A stretch of DNA of 64,000 bases from Flavobacterium branchiarum (GTDB taxonomy: Bacteria > Bacteroidota > Bacteroidia > Flavobacteriales > Flavobacteriaceae), in the NCBI RefSeq assembly GCF_030409845.1, contig NZ_JAUFQQ010000003.1, positions 2,232,001-2,296,000 of the forward strand, written 5' to 3'. The notes under the pieces are model-generated. The model was not told the DNA's origin and searched no databases. It saw nothing but the letters and a program-made list of their open reading frames with translations. Shown here piece after piece: positions 18,757 to 27,020 of this stretch. The position numbers were made by a program, and so were the translations under genes. Within the stretch, counting starts at the first letter, position 1, and every line of letters begins with the position of its first letter.

Positions 18757-19182
18757 GGTATTATTTTTAATCTTTTTACAAAACAAAGCTCGTTTTGCTT
18801 TAATAAATTTCAAAAAACCTTTTAATAATTAATATTGTAGTTCAATTATATAAAGTTTTAAGGAATAGCTACTATCAAAAATCAAAGGGGGAGATTTTTA
18901 AACCAAGTTGCTGTATTTTCTGTCCTTAAAACACCGAAAGCTTAAATGAAATAATACGAATACAAACTATGCAAAATAGGATTGAAATCGTACTTATTTA
19001 AAGTAAATATAAAAAAAAATATAGAAAAACTATATAAAACGAGTTTTAAAACAATAAATAGGGTTGCTTTTTTATTGTTTTACATAATAAAAGGTAAAAC
19101 AACTGTGGTCTAGATCTTAAATCCGAGCAAAATAAAACACAATTACCTGAATTAAAGCTAATTACAAAACACCACTCTAAAT
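18757..19182. other. AT-rich intergenic region
   Basis: About 430 bp between the AraC pair and the terminator of the metal-efflux operon. It should contain the AraC operon promoter. No gene or RNA is evident. Confidence 0.4.
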
Positions 19183-19215
19183 AAAAAAAGGGCAGTCCAT
19201 AATAGACTACCCTTT
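19183..19215 (-). terminator. Terminator of metal-efflux operon
   Basis: On the minus strand AAAGGGTAGTCT and GGACTGCCCTTT form a ~12-bp stem around an ATTAT loop, followed by seven Ts. It lies 26 bp after the adaptor gene. Confidence 0.8.
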
Positions 19216-19240
19216 GTAACAAAACCTAATTATACTGTTT

Positions 19241-20371
19241 TTATTCGCCACTATTCATAAATGTCATTAAGAGTGTATATGCATTCTTAGTAACGATTTT
19301 TGATGATGAATTTATTAGATCAGACTTAATTTGACGATATCCTTCATTGATCGTTCCAGGAACTACATTAATCATCTTATAATTGTTATTACCTGTATGA
19401 GTAAAAACAAAAAACTTTCCTTGCCATCTTACTACTGCATCTTCTGGTACTGTCAATGCCTTTTCATTTTCAAATTCGGCTTCGGCATTTATAAAAAGTC
19501 CTGGAAGTAATGATGCATCATATTGATTAATTTTACAAACAACCTCGGCTGCCCTGTCTCCATTAAGGCTTTGGTTTATGTAAGCAATTTTTGCAATATA
19601 TTTCTTTGATGGATTACTATTCGTAAAAGCAGTTACTGTTTGTCCTACTGAAAGTAAATGTACGTCTTTCTCAAAAGCGTTCATAACAAGTACAACGTCG
19701 CTCGTTTCCATTAGTTCAAAAAGCATATCTGTTGGCGAAATGTATTTTCCTACGTTTACATTTACCTTTGAAACCAAACCGTTTATTGGCGAAAGTATTG
19801 CTATTGTTTTACTAATATTAGAAGATGTTAGCGTTTTTGGAGCAATTCCTAACAACGCTAATTTTTGTGCTAATGAAGCCATATTTATACGTTGGGTTTG
19901 CATTTCGGTAGCTGTTTGTTCATACAATTTATCACTACTTGCCTTCTTTGCATTAAGCTCTTTTTGTCTGTTGAATTCGCTTTGAGACAATTGAAACTTT
20001 TCTTTAGCTGTTAGGTAATCTTGTTGCAACTGTATGTATTGCATATCTTCTACTACAGCAAGCAATTGCCCTTTTTTAACACGCATACCTGCTATTAAAT
20101 CGGTTTTCTTGATATATCCTCCTAACGGAATACTTATGCTCACTACACTTTTGGGTGGCACTGTAACAGTTCCTTGAAGATTTAATATTCCTTTTACATT
20201 TTTTTCTTGAGGATTACCTACAACTAAACCTGCATTCTTTACCTGTTCATTTGTTAAAAGAATACTGTTTTCTTGCTTATTGGCTTCAATATCCTTTTGT
20301 GGTTCTTTTTTATCGCTTTTACAGGAAACTATAAATAACATTCCTAAAATTGTGGCTACATATGTTCTCAT
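19241..20371 (-). CDS. CusB/CzcB-type RND efflux periplasmic adaptor lipoprotein
   Basis: 376 residues. The signal ends in a lipobox with Cys17 (FIVSC-KSDKK). Then come a barrel-sandwich lipoyl half (SIPLGGYIKKTDLIAGMRVK), a helical hairpin (~115-170), the second lipoyl half (ILSPINGLVSKVNVNVGKYI) and beta-barrel/membrane-proximal domains (VPGTINEGYRQI). It bridges the inner-membrane pump and the outer-membrane channel domain of the upstream fused gene. The 4-bp spacing to that gene indicates one transcript. Metal specificity (Co/Zn/Cd or Cu/Ag) cannot be decided; no extended His/Met cluster is visible. Confidence 0.9.
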   Translation of the reverse strand: MRTYVATILGMLFIVSCKSDKKEPQKDIEANKQENSILLTNEQVKNAGLVVGNPQEKNVKGILNLQGTVTVPPKSVVSISIPLGGYIKKTDLIAGMRVKKGQLLAVVEDMQYIQLQQDYLTAKEKFQLSQSEFNRQKELNAKKASSDKLYEQTATEMQTQRINMASLAQKLALLGIAPKTLTSSNISKTIAILSPINGLVSKVNVNVGKYISPTDMLFELMETSDVVLVMNAFEKDVHLLSVGQTVTAFTNSNPSKKYIAKIAYINQSLNGDRAAEVVCKINQYDASLLPGLFINAEAEFENEKALTVPEDAVVRWQGKFFVFTHTGNNNYKMINVVPGTINEGYRQIKSDLINSSSKIVTKNAYTLLMTFMNSGE

Positions 20372-20375
20372 TATA

Positions 20376-23300
20376 TTATAAATTATTTAGAGTTTGAAGG
20401 TTAACTATTGCTTTATTATAATTATTAACCGCATCGAGATATTCATTCTTTATTGTTATTGCTTGGTTTACTACCATAACCCATTGTAGATAATCAATAT
20501 CTCCATTTTGTAATTGGCTGTTGGCTGCATCAATTATTATAGATGCATTTTTAAGTCCATCACCTTCATAATAATGTAAACTCTCTTTGAATTTTTCAAC
20601 CTCACTTAAAGCATTTGTAATCTCTGTTTTTATTTCAATTTTTGTCGCTTCTGCAATTGTTTGATAATTCTCATATTCTATTTTGGCCGCTTTATTTCGT
20701 GCTGATTGGCTCGAATAAAACAACGGAATTGACAATCCTAAATTCACATAGCTAAACCTATTAGTGCTATCGTAATTAATATCCTGCCCTGCGTTATTGG
20801 TTTGCGTACCTATTATGCTTAAATTATTATACCCCACTGTAATATCGGGTAGCATTTTAGCTTGTTCCGTTTTCCATTTCCACTTTGCTGCGGTTGCGGT
20901 ATGATTCGAAAGTGCTATTTGTGGCAATTCTGATACACTAGATTTATCATTTAGTGAAATAGTAAAATCATTCTTAATGTTTTGTGCAACTGGAATATGA
21001 GTAATACTATCCTGAAGAACTGCATTAAAAGATCGAATTGTGATATCGATATCTCTGTTTACCATTGTAAGCTGATTGGTATAGAATTGTCTAGCAGATT
21101 GTGAAGCACTTTTCTCTAGTACATTTGTTTCCCCAACTCTATAACGCAAATCCGACTTTTGCTCCATTAATCTATAAATAGAATCGGCATATTTTAATAA
21201 TTCTTTTTTACTGTTTAGCCAGATATAGGAGTAAAATAGATTCCTTACATTCGATTTAATTTGCTGTGTCGTTAACTGTGATTCAGCTTTAGCAACATTA
21301 AAGTTTTCTGTTAGGTTTTTCTTTTGATTACTATACACTGTCGGAAAAGCAAATGTTTGACTAATTCCAAAACGGCTATCATTCAGTCGGCTATTAAACT
21401 GACCATAATCCGCATCTAACGACGTTTTAGGAATATCAAAGGCAGATTTTTGAAGTTGCTCTTTAGATTTTTCATTTAGCAAAGCCGATTTAACTCTCTT
21501 GTTATTCTGAATTGCGATAGACAAAGACTGTTCTAATGACGTTGGTAATTGTTGTGCTCCAACTGAAGCAGTAATAAATAAACCAACAAGTAACAATGCC
21601 AATTTATCAATTTTATTTTTTTTCATTTTTTTCTTAAATACTTTGGTGTGATACGTCATTAAATAGATTGATGGAAGTACAAACAGCGTAAGCAATGTTG
21701 CTGTGATAAGTCCACCAATAACAACAGTTGCCAGCGGACGTTGCACCTCGGCCCCAGCGCCATTACTCAGCGCCATTGGCAAAAATCCTAATGAAGCTAC
21801 TGTGGCTGTCATTAATACGGGACGCAATCTATTTTTTGTACCTGTAATGATAATTTGTACAGCATCGGTAATTTCGCCAAGCTTCTGTATTCGATTAAAC
21901 TCAGATATCAAAACAATTCCGTTAAGAACCGCAACTCCAAAAAGCGCAATAAATCCAACTCCTGCAGATATACTAAACGGCATGTCGCGTAAAGCAAGTC
22001 CGAATACTCCACCAATAGCCGATAAAGGGATTGCTGTAAAGATTATAATTCCTTCTTTTAAAGATCTAAATGCAAAATATAACAATGCTAAAATCATTAA
22101 TAATGCAGCAGGAACAGCAACGCCTAGACGCGATTTTGCTTCCTGTAAGTTTTCGAATGTACCTCCGTAAGTAACATAATAACCTGGATCAAACTTGATT
22201 TGGGTAGTTACCTTTTTCTGTAACTCTTCTACAATCGATTCTACATCGCGACCTCTAACATTAAAACCTACAATGATTCGTCTTTTTGCATCTTCTCGTT
22301 GTATCTGGTTTGGACCTTCTATTTCTTTTACAGATGCTACCTGATATAACGGAATCTGCATGCCGCTTGGGGTTGCAATCAATAAATTACGTACATCCGA
22401 AATGTCTTTTCGACCGCTATCCTCTACCCTAACAACCATGTCAAAACGCTTTTCGCCTTCATAAATACTACCTGCAACTGCTCCAGCAAAAGCAGCATTC
22501 ACTGTTTTATTTATATCTGAAACATAGATGCCATATTTAGCCATTTCTGCCCAATCATAATCAATTACAATCTGTGGCATTCCTGTAACTTTCTCAACAT
22601 AGAGATCTGTAGCTCCATCTACTGTTTTGGCAATAGCTCCAAGTTTTTCAGCATATTCGGCAAGTTTATCAAGATCCTCACCATAAATTTTACAAACAAC
22701 ATCTTGCTTTGCTCCTGTCATCAATTCATTAAAGCGCATTTGAACTGGAAATTGAAAACCTGTAGTAACTCCTGGAGCAACTTGCTTTACTGTTTCGGTC
22801 ATTTTATCTGCCAGCTCTGGAAATGAAGACGCGCTTGTCCATTCTGATTTGTCTTTTAAAACAATAATCATATCCCCTCCTTCTATAGGCATAGGATCTG
22901 TTGGAATCTCAGCACTTCCAATTCTTGAAACTACCTTTTCTACTTCTGGGTATTTACTTTTAAGAGCTGTCGAAATTTTCTGGATTGTTTCTGTTGTTGT
23001 TGATAGATTTGTACCTAACAATAATCGAGTTTCGACTGCAAAATCTCCTTCTTCTAACTGCGGAATAAACTCTCCTCCCATTCTTGAAAATACAAGCAAT
23101 GCAACTCCAAATAAAACAAATGCCGAAATCACTATCCCTTTTCTCACTTGTAGAGCCTTAGACAACCACTTTTCGTAATAAAACTCAAGCCTTGCCATAA
23201 TTCGGTCAGAAAGATTTGGTTTGTGGTTCATGTTCTTACTTATAAATAACGAACTAACCATTGGTACATAAGTAAGTGAAAGTATAAAAGCCCCTAGAAT

Positions 23301-24755
23301 TGCAAAAGCAACTGTTTGTGCCATTGGTTTAAACATTTTGCCTTCTATTCCTTCTAATGATAATATAGGTAGGTAAACGATAAGGATTATTATTTGTCCA
23401 AAAACAGCAGCGTTCATCATTCGTCCTGCTGATCCTGTAACTTCTTTGTTCATACCTTCTTGCGAAAGAGTATCTATGTCTTTATACTTTTTGGTACTGT
23501 GTAAGTGATGTAATATGGCTTCGACTATAATTACTGCCCCATCTACAATCAATCCGAAGTCAAGCGCACCAAGACTCATAAGATTCCCGCTTACGCCAAA
23601 GGTATTCATCATGATAATGGCAAATAACATTGCCAACGGAATCACTGATGCTACAATAAGTCCGGCTCTTAAATTCCCTAAAAATAATACCAGTACCAAG
23701 ACAACAATCAAGGCACCTTCGATAAGATTTTTTTGAACGGTACCAATGGCATTATCAACCATTTTAGTACGATCTAGAAAAGGTTCTATCTTTAAACCTT
23801 CTGGTAAAATCTTCTCAATTTCGGCAACTCGTTTCTTTACATTTACAATAACATTATTGGCATTTTCGCCTTTAAGCATCATCACTATTCCACCCACAGA
23901 TTCTCCTAGATCGTCTGTCGTTAATGCTCCATATCGTATTGCCGAAGACATTTTTACATCGGCTATATCCTTAATAAGAATTGGAGTTCCTGCTTGGGTG
24001 TTTTTTACAATAATATTCTGAATATCACTTATATTCTTAGTAAGTCCAACACTTCGAATATAAAGTACCGTTGGACCTTTCTCAATATATGCACCTCCAG
24101 TGTTTTCGTTATTGCTACTTAATGCTGTAAACACTTCTTTAATGGTAAGACTTTGCGCCTTTAGTCGTGCTGGATTTACTGCAATTTCATATTGTTTAAG
24201 TTTTCCTCCAAAAGTGGCTACATCGGCAATTCCAGGAGTTCCTAGCAATTGTCTTCTGATAGTCCAATCCTGAATTGTTCTTAAATCTTCGAGCGAATAC
24301 TTGGCTTCATAACCTGGCTGCGGTTTTACAACATATTGATATATTTCACCAAGTCCTGTTGTTGCAGGAGCCATTTCGGGAGTACTGGCATTTTCATCAA
24401 TCTCTACTTTTTGTAAACGCTCTGCAACTTGCTGACGTGCCCAATACACATCTGTATCATCATCGAAGACGATAGTAACTAGCGAAAGTCCGAAGCGTGA
24501 AATACTACGACTTTCTTTTAATTGCGGAATATTACTTATTGCCTGTTCTATCGGAAAAGTAATAAGACGCTCTACATCTTCTGCTCCAAGTGATGGAGCT
24601 GTTGTAATAATTTGTACTTGATTGTTTGTGATGTCTGGAACGGCATCAATAGGTAAACGACTCACTTCATACACACCATAGATAATCCATAGCAATGTAA
24701 AGACGCCAATTACCAGTTTATTCTTAACTGAAAATTGTATTATCTTATTAAGCAT
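20376..24755 (-). CDS. CzcA/CusA heavy-metal RND pump fused to a TolC/CusC outer-membrane domain
   Basis: 1459 residues. Residues 1-~1040 are a full HME-type RND permease (RLPIDAVPDITNNQVQI near the N-terminus; the DFGLIVDGAVIIVEAI transmembrane-4 motif with the metal-family Asp residues; GVAVLNGIVLISEFN in the second half). From Met1044 the protein continues as MKKNKIDKLALLLVGLF, ending SVGAQQLP, a signal-peptide-like stretch, and then a ~400-residue TolC-family helical-barrel domain. The two halves are separate genes in proteobacteria, while fused forms of this length are known in Bacteroidota. The junction is flanked by two A-runs. The adaptor gene follows by 4 bp. The role is proton-driven export of divalent or monovalent heavy metals. 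Confidence 0.9.
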   Translation of the reverse strand: MLNKIIQFSVKNKLVIGVFTLLWIIYGVYEVSRLPIDAVPDITNNQVQIITTAPSLGAEDVERLITFPIEQAISNIPQLKESRSISRFGLSLVTIVFDDDTDVYWARQQVAERLQKVEIDENASTPEMAPATTGLGEIYQYVVKPQPGYEAKYSLEDLRTIQDWTIRRQLLGTPGIADVATFGGKLKQYEIAVNPARLKAQSLTIKEVFTALSSNNENTGGAYIEKGPTVLYIRSVGLTKNISDIQNIIVKNTQAGTPILIKDIADVKMSSAIRYGALTTDDLGESVGGIVMMLKGENANNVIVNVKKRVAEIEKILPEGLKIEPFLDRTKMVDNAIGTVQKNLIEGALIVVLVLVLFLGNLRAGLIVASVIPLAMLFAIIMMNTFGVSGNLMSLGALDFGLIVDGAVIIVEAILHHLHSTKKYKDIDTLSQEGMNKEVTGSAGRMMNAAVFGQIIILIVYLPILSLEGIEGKMFKPMAQTVAFAILGAFILSLTYVPMVSSLFISKNMNHKPNLSDRIMARLEFYYEKWLSKALQVRKGIVISAFVLFGVALLVFSRMGGEFIPQLEEGDFAVETRLLLGTNLSTTTETIQKISTALKSKYPEVEKVVSRIGSAEIPTDPMPIEGGDMIIVLKDKSEWTSASSFPELADKMTETVKQVAPGVTTGFQFPVQMRFNELMTGAKQDVVCKIYGEDLDKLAEYAEKLGAIAKTVDGATDLYVEKVTGMPQIVIDYDWAEMAKYGIYVSDINKTVNAAFAGAVAGSIYEGEKRFDMVVRVEDSGRKDISDVRNLLIATPSGMQIPLYQVASVKEIEGPNQIQREDAKRRIIVGFNVRGRDVESIVEELQKKVTTQIKFDPGYYVTYGGTFENLQEAKSRLGVAVPAALLMILALLYFAFRSLKEGIIIFTAIPLSAIGGVFGLALRDMPFSISAGVGFIALFGVAVLNGIVLISEFNRIQKLGEITDAVQIIITGTKNRLRPVLMTATVASLGFLPMALSNGAGAEVQRPLATVVIGGLITATLLTLFVLPSIYLMTYHTKVFKKKMKKNKIDKLALLLVGLFITASVGAQQLPTSLEQSLSIAIQNNKRVKSALLNEKSKEQLQKSAFDIPKTSLDADYGQFNSRLNDSRFGISQTFAFPTVYSNQKKNLTENFNVAKAESQLTTQQIKSNVRNLFYSYIWLNSKKELLKYADSIYRLMEQKSDLRYRVGETNVLEKSASQSARQFYTNQLTMVNRDIDITIRSFNAVLQDSITHIPVAQNIKNDFTISLNDKSSVSELPQIALSNHTATAAKWKWKTEQAKMLPDITVGYNNLSIIGTQTNNAGQDINYDSTNRFSYVNLGLSIPLFYSSQSARNKAAKIEYENYQTIAEATKIEIKTEITNALSEVEKFKESLHYYEGDGLKNASIIIDAANSQLQNGDIDYLQWVMVVNQAITIKNEYLDAVNNYNKAIVNLQTLNNL

Positions 24756-24839
24756 AATTTGATTTAATTTTAGAAATAATAACGCTATGGCTAAAACATA
24801 TTAAATGCCTTAACCACAATAAAATTTTTGAAAATCAAA

Positions 24840-25217
24840 TTATACTACTGGAGGTCTAAATACCGAAAATAAAGCGGGGTTAGCATACAAATTACATGTA
24901 TACGGAATACCTTTAGTCTGTGTTAGACTAGTATTAAAAGGAATGTAAATGGCATGTTTGTCTGTAGGTATAAATACAAGTTGCAACGAATAACCACTTA
25001 TATTTTTAAAAGGAAGTTGCATATCGCGATCACCGTCATCATCATCTTGATCTTCGCCCCAATAATGCATTTCTAAAAAATCAATAAAACTTACTTTCTT
25101 TATTTCTATATGTTCATTAAAATGCTGAAACAGCACTGGCAGTTTATAAAACTGCTGAAAAACCCCAATATTAGAGGTTATTAAAAAAATAAATATGTAG
25201 ATAATACTCTTTTTCAC
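24840..25217 (-). CDS. Small secreted protein with acidic patch upstream of metal-efflux operon
   Basis: 125 residues with a hydrophobic N-terminus (IIYIFIFLITSNIGVF) that may be a signal peptide. The middle has an acidic stretch, EDQDDDDGDRDMQLPF, that could bind cations. The C-terminus has strands IYIPFNT and NLYANPALFSVFRPPVV. It lies 84 bp upstream of the CzcA-TolC fusion on the same strand, so it is probably first in that operon. A periplasmic metal-binding or accessory role is inferred from the acidic patch and position; the family is not recognised. Confidence 0.6.
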   Translation of the reverse strand: MKKSIIYIFIFLITSNIGVFQQFYKLPVLFQHFNEHIEIKKVSFIDFLEMHYWGEDQDDDDGDRDMQLPFKNISGYSLQLVFIPTDKHAIYIPFNTSLTQTKGIPYTCNLYANPALFSVFRPPVV

Positions 25218-25469
25218 TTTGACAAATTTAACTTTTATACCTAAATAATTTATGCCAATAACAATAACCGCTCAATTTTTATGATTACACAAATACAAAC
25301 CAATTTTACTTTAGTTTTTCACAATTAAATTCATAAAAAACTAAATTATTACAACTTAAACACTGTTTTAAAAAAACAATCCTAATCTAATCCTATCTAA
25401 TCCATTGAAAAGCTTTGGTAATACTACTTTAGTGAATTTGCTTTAAATTATTTCTATCTATATTTTCTA

Positions 25470-25645
25470 TACATTTGCCGAAATCTGGTGCGCCATAAAA
25501 AGCACTTAATAGGGAATTCGGTGAGAATCCGAGACAGACCCGCTGCTGTAAGCTCCGCATTAAAGTTTTTGAAAAATATATCCACTGTTTTTAAATGGGA
25601 AGGATTTCAAAAATGGAGTAAGTCAGAAGACCTGCCAGATAATAT
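25470..25645 (+). promoter_or_regulatory. Cobalamin (B12) riboswitch with upstream -7 box
   Basis: The conserved core AGGGAATTCGGTGAGAATCC at 25511-25530, then ACCCGCTGCTGTAAG, and the B12 box AAGTCAGAAGACCTGCC at 25620-25636 are all present. ATCTGG at 25483-25488 pairs with CCAGAT at 25635-25640 to close P1. A TACATTTG -7 element lies at 25470-25477, so transcription should start just before the aptamer. Downstream, CGCTTTCGTGGAA (25656-25668) and TTCCGTAAGCG (25733-25743) can pair and may be the expression platform. Cobalamin binding would be expected to repress the two genes that follow. Confidence 0.93.
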
Positions 25646-25784
25646 AATGTTTGACGCTTTCGTGGAATAAAGCTAAGGACAATGCTGGTTTTGTGTGCTT
25701 AAATGCGTGCGCAATCATCATTCCTCTATATTTCCGTAAGCGTTGTAATTATTTGCTTTTTATTCAAATAAATCACAATTAAAT

Positions 25785-26990
25785 ATGGAAAGAAATCCTT
25801 CTAAAATTTTAAAACTCTCGTTTCTATCAATTCTCTTGCTTGGTTTTATGGCTTGCGATAAAGATGAAAATCAGGAAAATGTAAATCCTACCGAAGTACT
25901 CACTGAATCCTACACAGTTAACCGCTTTAATGTTCTGAATATTGATCCGAATCTACCTAGCGATTCAAAACTTACTTGGAGTATCAATGACTCTATTATT
26001 TCACAAAGTTCACAACTAGATTTCATTAGCCCGTATTTAAAAAACTATCCTCTGACTTTGAAAGCAGAAACTAATGGAATTGTAAAAACATATACGGCTG
26101 TAATTAATGTAACTAAAGAACCAGTAAGTTATAGTAAATACATCTCTGATGTATCTGATTTCCGTCCTGCTGTAGGTCAGTTTACCAATGAAATCCCAAT
26201 ATACGCACCCGGAAATACAGAAGCAAATCTCATCAATAGAGCAAAAAAAGCACTTGTAGGATCACAAGCGAGCATGATCTCGCTAGGAGGTTTTGGAGGT
26301 TACGTTGTATTTGGCTTTGATCATACAATCCCCAATATGAATGGAAGAGACTTTAAAATTTTAGGGAATGCATTTTGGGGAGGTGAAGCCAATGAATCAC
26401 GCTCAGGATCTTGTGAACCAGGGATTATTCTTGTTGCTTATGATAAAAATAAAAACGGAAAGCCTGATGCAGACGAATGGTACGAGATTGCAGGAAGTGA
26501 ATATTTTAAAAAGACGACAATTAAGAATTATACCATTACCTATTTCAAACCTGATGCTAACAAACCTCAAGTTGCAGGAGATGAATTTTGGCAAACTGAC
26601 ATAGAATATATAAAATGGAATGATAACCTTGGTGGTTCTGGGTATAAAACACAAAGTACCTTTCATTCACAAAGCTATTATCCGCTTTGGATTACTGAGG
26701 CTTCCTATAGCTTAACTGGGACAAAAATCGAAAACAATTTTTATGACCAAAGTGGAACTGGAAACTATTGGGTAGGTAAATCATTTGATTTTGGATATGC
26801 TGATAATGCGCCAAATAATGATGAAGGTTCTAATATTGATATTTCTTGGGCTGTCGATAAAGATGGAAAATATGTAAAACTTCCTGGGATAGATTTTGTT
26901 AAAGTATATACAGGGATAAATCAAGAAGCTGGTTGGTTGGGAGAAGTTTCTACTGAAGTTTCTGGCGCCTATGACCTATATATAAAATAA
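25785..26990 (+). CDS. B12-regulated surface lipoprotein
   Basis: 401 residues. A lipobox ends at Cys24 (GFMAC-DKDEN). An Ig-like domain (~35-110) is followed by a ~280-residue domain beginning VSDFRPAVGQFTNE, with GGFGGYVVFGFDHTIPN, a Ca-binding-like loop DKNKNGKPDADEWYEI, and a C-terminal DFVKVYTGINQEAGWLGEV segment. Similar lipoproteins occur in cobalamin-regulated loci of Bacteroidota, where BtuG and BtuH-type surface proteins capture B12. This one starts 140 bp after the aptamer and is followed at 30 bp by a BtuG-like protein. A surface cobalamin-binding role is inferred from regulation and context. Confidence 0.7.
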   Translation: MERNPSKILKLSFLSILLLGFMACDKDENQENVNPTEVLTESYTVNRFNVLNIDPNLPSDSKLTWSINDSIISQSSQLDFISPYLKNYPLTLKAETNGIVKTYTAVINVTKEPVSYSKYISDVSDFRPAVGQFTNEIPIYAPGNTEANLINRAKKALVGSQASMISLGGFGGYVVFGFDHTIPNMNGRDFKILGNAFWGGEANESRSGSCEPGIILVAYDKNKNGKPDADEWYEIAGSEYFKKTTIKNYTITYFKPDANKPQVAGDEFWQTDIEYIKWNDNLGGSGYKTQSTFHSQSYYPLWITEASYSLTGTKIENNFYDQSGTGNYWVGKSFDFGYADNAPNNDEGSNIDISWAVDKDGKYVKLPGIDFVKVYTGINQEAGWLGEVSTEVSGAYDLYIK

Positions 26991-27020
26991 AAATAAACTC
27001 TAAAAATTCAACTTAAATAA

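Noticed and set aside
21703..24475. Several plus-strand ORFs opposite the CzcA-TolC gene
   Set aside because: Antisense shadows of a strongly coding gene.
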